From Clostridia bacterium (GTDB taxonomy: Bacteria; Bacillota; Clostridia; Christensenellales; DTU072), in assembly GCA_028701415.1 (NCBI GenBank), contig JAQVQU010000024.1:1-20088 (forward strand): a stretch of DNA of 20,088 nt. The letters are read 5' to 3'. The translations under genes were made by a program, and so were the position numbers. Position 1 is the stretch's first letter. Each line of letters starts with the position of its first letter. The notes under the pieces are model-generated. The model saw only the letters and a program-made list of their open reading frames with translations. It was not told the DNA's origin and searched no databases. This document shows positions 14,478 through 20,088 of the stretch, one piece after another.

Positions 14478-16121
14478 TTGGCTAATAGATTAAAAATCGT
14501 TTTTCTTGGGGGAGTTGAAGAGATAGGCAAGAATATGACTTTGCTCGAGTATGGCGAAAGCGCAATTATTTTGGATGCTGGGTTGGGTTTTCCAAATAGT
14601 GAGAATATGCCCGGAGTAGATTTTTTGATACCCGATATTTCTTATGTAAAAGAAATAAAGAAAAGAATAAAAGGAATTTTTATTACGCATGGTCATGAAG
14701 ACCATATCGGAGCATTACCTTTTGTTTTGAAAGATATCAATGTCCCAGTATACGGCTCCTCTATCGCCCTTGCTTTTTTGGATGCGAAGATTAATAGAGC
14801 CGGAGGAAACAAAAAATATAAACTTGTTCAAATAGACAATGGCTCAATAATTCAAGCAGGGGATTTTTCTGTGGAGTTTATTAGAACGACACACTCTATT
14901 GCTGGGGCTTTTTCATTGGCAATTACCTCTCCTTCAGGGGTGATTTTTTTTACAGGGGATTTTAAAATCGACCATACTCCAGTTGACGGAAAAGTAGCTG
15001 ATTTATCAAGGATTGCTGCTATAGGTAGCAAGGGTGTGCTTTTATTGATGCAAGATAGTACGAATGTTGAGAGACTTGGATATAGCATGAGTGAAAGTAG
15101 AGTTGGGAAAAGCCTTGAGTCTGTATTTAATGACAATAAAACCAAGAGAATTATTGTGGCAACTTTTGCTTCTAATATTCATAGAATCAAACAAATAGTT
15201 GATTGTGCCCTGAAACAGGGTCGAAGAATAGTATTAAGTGGGAGAAGCGTTCTTAATACTGTAGCAATAGCTCAGAAGCTTGGGGAAATAAAATTGGATC
15301 CCGAGATGTTAATAGACATCAATAATACAAAAAAAATCCCTGATGATAGAATTTGTATTATTGCCACAGGGACACAAGGAGAACCTTCTAGTGCTTTGAC
15401 AAGAATGTCTTTAGATGGATTTAAAAATGTTTCCATTGGAGAAAATGATACAGTGATTTTGTCTGCTAGCCCAATTCCAGGAAATGAGAGGTCTATTCAT
15501 AATGTTATGAATAATCTTTCCAAAAAGGGGGCATCCTTAGTATATGAGTCATTGAGCGAAGTTCATGCTTCGGGACATGCTTGTGTAGAAGAACTAAAAC
15601 TGATGATTGCGCTTGTTAAACCTACTTATTTTATACCCGTTCATGGAGAATTTAGACACCTTAAAAAACACGCTGAACTGGCCGAGTCAATGGGGATTCC
15701 GAGACCTAACATGTTTTTACCCGAGCTTGGCAGTTGTATTGAGGTTAGTAGAGGGGGAATAAGAAGATTGCCAAGTATAGACGCGGGAGCGGTAATGCTT
15801 GTTGGAGACATTGAGAGCGATGAAGGGAGTATTATTGAAAGAAAGAAGATGGCTGAAGATGGAATCGTAATTTCTGCAATTACTCTTTCGAAAACGGGAA
15901 AACCGAAAGTGGAAATAGATTTAACTAGTAAAGGGCTTAACATTCTTTCCGCAATAGAAGATGAAATTCAATCTACCCTTCAATCAAGGTTTTCAGGGGG
16001 AGAATATCGAAATATGGTTACTGAAGAATTGTCGCAGCTTACTAGAAAAATAATTAGTAAGATATTTTATTCCAAGCAAAAACGCTGCCCTGTGATTATT
16101 CCTATTATAATGTTTGAGTAA
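14478..16121 (+). CDS. rnj: Ribonuclease J
   Basis: RNase J is a metallo-beta-lactamase/beta-CASP enzyme with endo- and 5'-3' exonuclease activity. It is central to mRNA turnover and RNA maturation in bacteria without RNase E. I start at TTG 14478 (547 residues, family opening ANRLKIVFLGGVEEIG). Zinc ligands are visible in THGHEDH (H71, H73, D75, H76), TTHS (H139), FTGDF (D161) and IPVHGEF (H389). The beta-CASP part carries ATGTQGEP (297-304) and EVHASGH (361-367). The C-terminal domain is of usual length. Family members are called J1 or J2; one copy in the window cannot settle which. A divergent glycosyltransferase-like gene follows after 18 bases and is probably co-transcribed. Confidence 0.96.
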   Translation: MANRLKIVFLGGVEEIGKNMTLLEYGESAIILDAGLGFPNSENMPGVDFLIPDISYVKEIKKRIKGIFITHGHEDHIGALPFVLKDINVPVYGSSIALAFLDAKINRAGGNKKYKLVQIDNGSIIQAGDFSVEFIRTTHSIAGAFSLAITSPSGVIFFTGDFKIDHTPVDGKVADLSRIAAIGSKGVLLLMQDSTNVERLGYSMSESRVGKSLESVFNDNKTKRIIVATFASNIHRIKQIVDCALKQGRRIVLSGRSVLNTVAIAQKLGEIKLDPEMLIDINNTKKIPDDRICIIATGTQGEPSSALTRMSLDGFKNVSIGENDTVILSASPIPGNERSIHNVMNNLSKKGASLVYESLSEVHASGHACVEELKLMIALVKPTYFIPVHGEFRHLKKHAELAESMGIPRPNMFLPELGSCIEVSRGGIRRLPSIDAGAVMLVGDIESDEGSIIERKKMAEDGIVISAITLSKTGKPKVEIDLTSKGLNILSAIEDEIQSTLQSRFSGGEYRNMVTEELSQLTRKIISKIFYSKQKRCPVIIPIIMFE

Positions 16122-16139
16122 TATGTTTTGGGGTCTCAA

Positions 16140-17219
16140 ATGAAAGGTAAGAAAACGGTAATTATTTTTTCTGAAAAAGAGCGATCTATAACTGCCACTG
16201 CAGTTAAACAGAGAATATTGGGGATAAATCCGACAGTAATAGTTATAATTATCGATGTTATGGAGCTTAGAAACAGAGCTCTTGTAGATTTTTTCTCCAA
16301 TCTTTTGTCAATAAATATTAATGCAGAAAAAATAGACGCACAAATTAAGAAGAGGAAAGCTTATCGAGACATAGATTCAATACCAAAAAATGATTTATCA
16401 ATGAAATCTTCTTCCTCATACAAAAATACTGAAAACATTATTTTAAGATATACTCCTGACTTAGTTATAACTTTAGGTACGGGTGCAATTTCCGAAATAT
16501 GTGCCGTAAGAAATAAGCTAAAGACAAGTTTTAAAATATTATCCATTATTGATGATTATGTATTGAATAAAAACCTCATTTACGAGAATGTTGATGCATA
16601 TTTGGTCGAAAATATTGGGGTTAAGACAGACATGGTGAATTGTTATGTTCCCGAAAATAAGATATTTATTGGGGATATCCCATTAATGCATGAGGTTGTT
16701 CAAAATAAGCTTGATAAGAAAATAACAGATGCTATTTCAATAGAAAGTCGTTTATCAACTTTATTATTAGTTATTCCGCCCAACGATAAAGACGAATATA
16801 AATGGCAAATAGAAATATTAGAAAAATATCAAAAAAAATATAATATTTTGGTTTTTGTTTATGACAATGAAGATGCGATATTGAAGTGCAATCAAAATGG
16901 CTTAAGGGTGTTCTCGGATTTCTCCTATTTAGCTTTCTTATATGGAGTGGCCGATATAGTTTTAGCTTGTCCTTACTCAGTCGTAGTAGACCCAGGTTTT
17001 TTGTTGGGCAAATTAGTTGCGATATCAAAACCTAATAATTTGTTGGAAAAAAAGATTTTTCAATATTTATCTGATAAGACCGCTCATTGTGAAAATGATC
17101 AAAGACTAATTTATTTTTTAGACAAGTATCCTCGAGAAGAATATGAAAGACTCAGAATAGCAGGGAAAAAGGGTAATCCAGTTGACCCCGATTATTTCTT
17201 TAAATTGTTTATCAATTAG
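16140..17219 (+). CDS. Divergent GT28/MGDG-synthase-like GT-B protein
   Basis: From ATG 16140 there are 359 residues; a TTG at 16128 is the alternative start. GGGG 6 bases before the ATG is a weak ribosome site. The order of features recalls MGDG-synthase/MurG glycosyltransferases. TPDLVITLG (105-113) corresponds to the usual PDLII step, VDAYLVEN (151-158) to the D-Y-hydrophobic step, and ENKIFIGDIPL (172-182) to the kI-vtGiPv hinge. GVADIVLACP (269-278) corresponds to the region normally followed by the GG nucleotide-sugar loop. The N-terminal glycine/His loop of active members is replaced by FSEKERSITATA, and the GG loop by YSVVVDPGFL, so activity is doubtful. It may act on a membrane lipid or have become a non-catalytic protein. 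Fold assignment is by eye only. Confidence 0.6.
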   Translation: MKGKKTVIIFSEKERSITATAVKQRILGINPTVIVIIIDVMELRNRALVDFFSNLLSININAEKIDAQIKKRKAYRDIDSIPKNDLSMKSSSSYKNTENIILRYTPDLVITLGTGAISEICAVRNKLKTSFKILSIIDDYVLNKNLIYENVDAYLVENIGVKTDMVNCYVPENKIFIGDIPLMHEVVQNKLDKKITDAISIESRLSTLLLVIPPNDKDEYKWQIEILEKYQKKYNILVFVYDNEDAILKCNQNGLRVFSDFSYLAFLYGVADIVLACPYSVVVDPGFLLGKLVAISKPNNLLEKKIFQYLSDKTAHCENDQRLIYFLDKYPREEYERLRIAGKKGNPVDPDYFFKLFIN

Positions 17220-17226
17220 TTTTTTT
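17203..17226 (+). terminator. Weak possible terminator at the end of the GT-like gene
   Basis: AATTG and CAATT (17203-17207, 17213-17217) pair around TTTAT, and AG plus seven T follow. The stem is only 5 bp, nearly all A/T, and overlaps the stop codon, so the call is weak. No other hairpin is seen in the 61-base convergent gap before recR. Confidence 0.3.
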
Positions 17227-17280
17227 GATAATTATTTTTAAAGAAAATATAATCTTCAATTATAAAAATATTTGGTGAAA

Positions 17281-17865
17281 TTACATCTCTTTTCGGTCTG
17301 AAAGAGCTTTTGAAAGAGTTATTTCATCTGCATATTCAATTTCACTTCCCATCGGTAGGCCATGGGCAAGTCTTGTTACCTTTATACCCAAAGGTTTAAT
17401 TAGGTTTGAAAGGTAGACTGCAGTCATTTCTCCACTAATATCCGAATTTGTCGCAATTATTACTTCTTCCACGCCACTTAATCTAGATATTAGTTCTTTC
17501 ACTCTAATATCATCGGTTCCTATACCTTTTGAAAAATCTAAAGTGCCGTGAAGAACATGATATAATCCATTGTAGGCCCCAGTTTTTTCAAAAGCAACGA
17601 TGTCTTTTGGTTCTTTCACAACACAAATAATGGACTTTTCAGCTGTTTGACATCTTTCACAAATTTCGGACTCTGAGTAATTCCCACATTTTTTACAAAA
17701 ATGTATTTTATCTTTTGCTTCCTTAAGTGCAAAAATAAATGATTCTAATTCTGCCTCCGACATGTCTATTATATTGTAGGCATATCTGGTTGCAGTTTTT
17801 AATCCCACAGCAGGGAGTTTTCTGAACTCAGCGATTAGTCTCGATAAAGCATCGGGTAATATCAT
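17281..17865 (-). CDS. recR: Recombination protein RecR
   Basis: RecR works with RecO (and RecF) to load RecA on gapped DNA. The 194 residues are typical in length. A helix-hairpin-helix lies at about 10-28 (LIAEFRKLPAVGLKTATR), a zinc finger has C57, C60, C69 and C72, and a Toprim domain follows from about 79. The Toprim domain includes YHVLHGTL, ATNSDISGE and TRLAHGLPMGSEIEYADE. The first Toprim strand reads VVKEP where VVE-D-P-type sequences are common, a small departure. The ATG overlaps the ybaB stop (TAATG), and GGAGG at 17875-17879 lies inside ybaB 9 bases upstream, so translation is coupled to ybaB. It is the last gene of dnaX-ybaB-recR. Confidence 0.96.
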   Translation of the reverse strand: MILPDALSRLIAEFRKLPAVGLKTATRYAYNIIDMSEAELESFIFALKEAKDKIHFCKKCGNYSESEICERCQTAEKSIICVVKEPKDIVAFEKTGAYNGLYHVLHGTLDFSKGIGTDDIRVKELISRLSGVEEVIIATNSDISGEMTAVYLSNLIKPLGIKVTRLAHGLPMGSEIEYADEITLSKALSDRKEM

Positions 17866-18203
17866 TAAAACAATCCTCCAGCTCCACCACTTATTGGCCC
17901 CATAATTCGTTCGTGTTCTTGCTCCACGAGAGAACTTGCTTCATTAAAAGCTGCGATTATTAGGTCTTGCAGTATTTCAACGTCATCGGGATCAACGGCT
18001 TCAGGAGAAATAGTTATAGATGACAGTTTTCTATCACAAGTCATTACTATTTCTACCATACCGCCTCCTGATGTTGCTACTACTTCAGTTTCGGCTAATT
18101 CTTCCTGCGCTTTCAATATATCTTGTTGCATTTTCTGTGCTTGCTTCATTAATTGTTGCATATTTGGCGTTCCACCTCCGCCATATCCACCTTGTCTTGC
18201 CAT
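17865..18203 (-). CDS. ybaB: YbaB/EbfC-family nucleoid-associated protein
   Basis: This 112-residue protein belongs to the YbaB/EbfC family, small dimeric DNA-binding proteins that coat the nucleoid and are encoded between dnaX and recR in many bacteria. The coiled helix MQQLMKQAQKMQQDILKAQ is followed by GGGMVEIVM and ISPEAVDPDD, the family core. Both ends are Gly-rich (GGYGGGG at the start, SGGAGGLF at the end). AGGAGG at 18210-18215, 6 bases from the ATG, is a strong ribosome site. The stop overlaps the recR start by one base. dnaX ends 125 bases upstream; that gap holds a possible extra promoter. Confidence 0.95.
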   Translation of the reverse strand: MARQGGYGGGGTPNMQQLMKQAQKMQQDILKAQEELAETEVVATSGGGMVEIVMTCDRKLSSITISPEAVDPDDVEILQDLIIAAFNEASSLVEQEHERIMGPISGGAGGLF

Positions 18204-18256
18204 GTGATACCTCCTAAAAATGAAAATATTATTATTCTTGAAAATACTTTTTATAT

Positions 18257-18265
18257 ACTATATCA
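18257..18265 (-). promoter_or_regulatory. Possible internal promoter for ybaB-recR
   Basis: On the minus strand TGATATAGT (TG, one base, TATAGT) fits an extended -10 element in the dnaX-ybaB gap. There is no good -35 box at 17 bases. The predicted leader would be about 45 bases. Confidence 0.35.
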
Positions 18266-18328
18266 GTGCTAAGAATAGACAAATCGAAAGTTAGAGTTAT
18301 TTATCTCATAAAGAAAGAATACAATACT

Positions 18329-20020
18329 TTATATATCAATCTTATCCCCGAAAATATCCTTTAAATAATTCATTTGTTCAATTGTTCTTTTCTTTTTTTC
18401 TTCACCAGTTTTTATGATACTCACAGTAAAATTTCCTAAATTAAGGCTTTTTAAAGAAACAGCAATTTTTTCTTTAGCATCTTTTTTATCTAAAATATCA
18501 AAGAAGGCAATTTTATCTGTTCTAATTATTAATTCGTTTCCATTTAGTTCATAGTCAGTGATTTCAGAAAGAGCTTTATAAGTGAAATTAGAACTTCCGT
18601 AAGTAAAAAGCAAATTCTCTATTAATTTTCCAAATATTTTTTTTGCGTTATTATTCGGCGGACATGCATCGGAAATATTAGGATCTATTTCATCAGTGGG
18701 CTCTTTTTCCTCAAATTGAGGAGGAAGAGAAGCATTTATTGGGCCCCTTGCAATCGTATTTAAAAAGACTTCTGAGCGAATCTCTTTTGATTCTTCAGGT
18801 TTTGAAGAGGATGGGGGAGCAATATTTGGATTTGAGGGCTCACTAGCTTCTTTTAGAGGGATAGAGACCAAACCCGAGGCTATTTGTTTTTCTAAGGCTG
18901 TAATTCTAGAAATATATCCCTCATTTGATTTATCTGTATAGATTTCAGCTGCTTTTATAAGATTTGCATCAAATACAATTTTTTGCTGGGTACTATATCT
19001 CACCGAATTTTCGGCGAGTGCAAGGATTTCTAAAATTCTGGCAAGTCGATAATTATCTATGTCTCGTACTAATTTATACCCTGCTTGTTGCTCTGCAGAA
19101 GTTAGCATAGATTTATATCCCTCGATATTTTTTATGGCAATCAACTCTCTAAAATAGGAAGAAAGCTCACGGTTAAAAATTTCTATTCCCTTACCTCTAG
19201 CGTAAACAGTAGATGTAATTTCAAGCATTTTTCCAATATTTCCAGAAAGTAGGGATTCAGCTACCGAGAAAAGAACAGAGTTATCTGAAGACCCAAGTAT
19301 TTCTAAAACATCTTCATATTTTAATTTGTTGGGAGAATAAGACATGCACATGTCCGCAAGAGAAAGGGTATCTCTGACACTTCCTTGTCCATGAATTGCA
19401 ATTTGCTCTATAGCTTTTTTATCATATTTATAGTTTTCAAGATCAAAAATAGAAGCCAAATGAGCGGAGAGTTCGGAGATAGAAACTAATCTAAAATCAA
19501 ACCTCATACACCGAGACAGAATGGTTTGGGGAAGTTTATTTACCTCCGTTGTAGCTAAAATGAAAATTGCATGTGAAGGGGGTTCTTCTAAAGTTTTTAA
19601 TAAGGCATTGAAGGCAGAGCCACTTAGCATGTGAACTTCATCTATTATATAAACCTTATACTTCGCTATAGTTGGGGGATATTGAATTTTTTCTCTTAAT
19701 TCTCGAATATCATCAACGCTATTGTTGCTTGCGGCATCCATTTCCACGACATCAAGGTTATTTTCTTCAGATAAAGCCAGACACACCGAACACTTATTAC
19801 AGGGGGATCCATTTTGTGGATTAAGGCAATTGAGAGCTTTTGCAAATATTTTTGCTGAACTGGTCTTTCCTGTCCCACGAGTGCCGGTAAAAAGGTAGGC
19901 ATGAGTAAGTCTCCCTGACTTGATTTGATTAATCAAAGTGGTAACTATGTGCTTTTGACCTATTACTTTTTCCCAGGAATCTGGGCGATATTTTCTATAC
20001 AATGAAATATGTTGTGCCAT
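18329..20020 (-). CDS. dnaX: DNA polymerase III subunit gamma/tau
   Basis: DnaX is the AAA+ ATPase of the clamp loader. In the 563 residues the Walker A box is GTRGTGKT (46-53), the zinc module has C65, C74, C77 and C80, and DEVH (127-130) is Walker B. Sensor 1 is in ATTEVNKLP and the arginine finger in LSRC (168-171). Domain III runs to about 365. A low-complexity Pro/Ser/Glu linker spans about 390-455, and a short C-terminal domain follows. The ATG at 20020 opens MAQHISLYRKYRP, the family start, but it has no Shine-Dalgarno site; the promoter sits so close that the mRNA should be leaderless. An A8 run at codons 459-462 marks the linker/C-terminal junction. The order dnaX-ybaB-recR is classical. 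Confidence 0.96.
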   Translation of the reverse strand: MAQHISLYRKYRPDSWEKVIGQKHIVTTLINQIKSGRLTHAYLFTGTRGTGKTSSAKIFAKALNCLNPQNGSPCNKCSVCLALSEENNLDVVEMDAASNNSVDDIRELREKIQYPPTIAKYKVYIIDEVHMLSGSAFNALLKTLEEPPSHAIFILATTEVNKLPQTILSRCMRFDFRLVSISELSAHLASIFDLENYKYDKKAIEQIAIHGQGSVRDTLSLADMCMSYSPNKLKYEDVLEILGSSDNSVLFSVAESLLSGNIGKMLEITSTVYARGKGIEIFNRELSSYFRELIAIKNIEGYKSMLTSAEQQAGYKLVRDIDNYRLARILEILALAENSVRYSTQQKIVFDANLIKAAEIYTDKSNEGYISRITALEKQIASGLVSIPLKEASEPSNPNIAPPSSSKPEESKEIRSEVFLNTIARGPINASLPPQFEEKEPTDEIDPNISDACPPNNNAKKIFGKLIENLLFTYGSSNFTYKALSEITDYELNGNELIIRTDKIAFFDILDKKDAKEKIAVSLKSLNLGNFTVSIIKTGEEKKKRTIEQMNYLKDIFGDKIDI

Positions 20021-20027
20021 AAAAATT

Positions 20028-20056
20028 ATTATATCATCTTGAAGAGATTCTTACAA
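20028..20056 (-). promoter_or_regulatory. Promoter of dnaX, predicted leaderless
   Basis: On the minus strand TTGTAA (20051-20056) is 17 bases from a perfect TATAAT (20028-20033). Seven bases (AATTTTT-type) separate the -10 box from the ATG at 20020, so the first purine at the expected start is the A of ATG. No ribosome site fits in the gap. Confidence 0.75.
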
Positions 20057-20088
20057 TTACATGCTTATTTGCAAAAAATTGAAGTTGT

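Overview
The window is A+T-rich chromosomal DNA, about one third G+C by eye, from a low-GC Gram-positive-type bacterium. A clostridial member of the Bacillota is my best guess. The basis is a WhiA homologue next to a DnaE-type replicase, an RNase J, strong AGGAGG-type ribosome sites, sigma-A-like promoters and a clostridial/Bacteroides-style serC-serA pair. TGA is used as a stop (HAD gene, dnaE) and Trp is TGG, so the standard bacterial code applies. No integrase, transposase, CRISPR array or toxin-antitoxin pair is visible. The window is mostly housekeeping genes, and the less explained material lies in three long intergenic regions.

Layout. 1-1859 (+) is the 3' part of a large probable surface protein, cut by the window edge. 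A two-way terminator separates it from a tRNA-Glu(CTC) gene on the minus strand, which has its own promoter. 1990-2315 holds a long inverted repeat, three 12-bp-spaced short repeats and the uvrC promoter. 2316-4982 (+) carries uvrC and a Cof-type HAD hydrolase. They converge on dnaE and whiA (minus; whiA is upstream, 5120-9778). 9779-10258 is a divergent intergenic region with several inverted repeats, one of them a possible three-way-junction RNA. 10259-11701 (+) is an unrecognised two-TM membrane protein with Ig-like extracellular segments. 11859-14078 (-) is the serC-serA operon, closed by a good terminator. 14079-14477 is a second divergent intergenic region, sharing a series of short blocks with the first. 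14478-17219 (+) carries rnj (RNase J) and a divergent GT28/MGDG-synthase-like protein. 17281-20020 (-) is the classical dnaX-ybaB-recR cluster.

How the genes relate. DNA replication and repair dominate: DnaE and DnaX are the polymerase and clamp-loader subunits, UvrC makes the excision-repair incisions, and RecR with the YbaB nucleoid protein serves recombinational repair. RNase J handles mRNA turnover. SerC and SerA carry out two successive steps of serine synthesis.

The most notable sequence-level observations are these. (1) uvrC and dnaX both have a consensus promoter whose predicted +1 is the A of the ATG, with no Shine-Dalgarno site, so both look leaderless; most other genes here have clear Shine-Dalgarno sites. 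(2) 9942-10046 can fold as a closed three-way junction, and parts of it recur in the same order at 14179-14244. (3) A long hairpin overlaps the tRNA-Glu -35 box. (4) The dnaX reading frame has an A8 run where its linker meets the C-terminal domain. None of these has been tested beyond reading the sequence.
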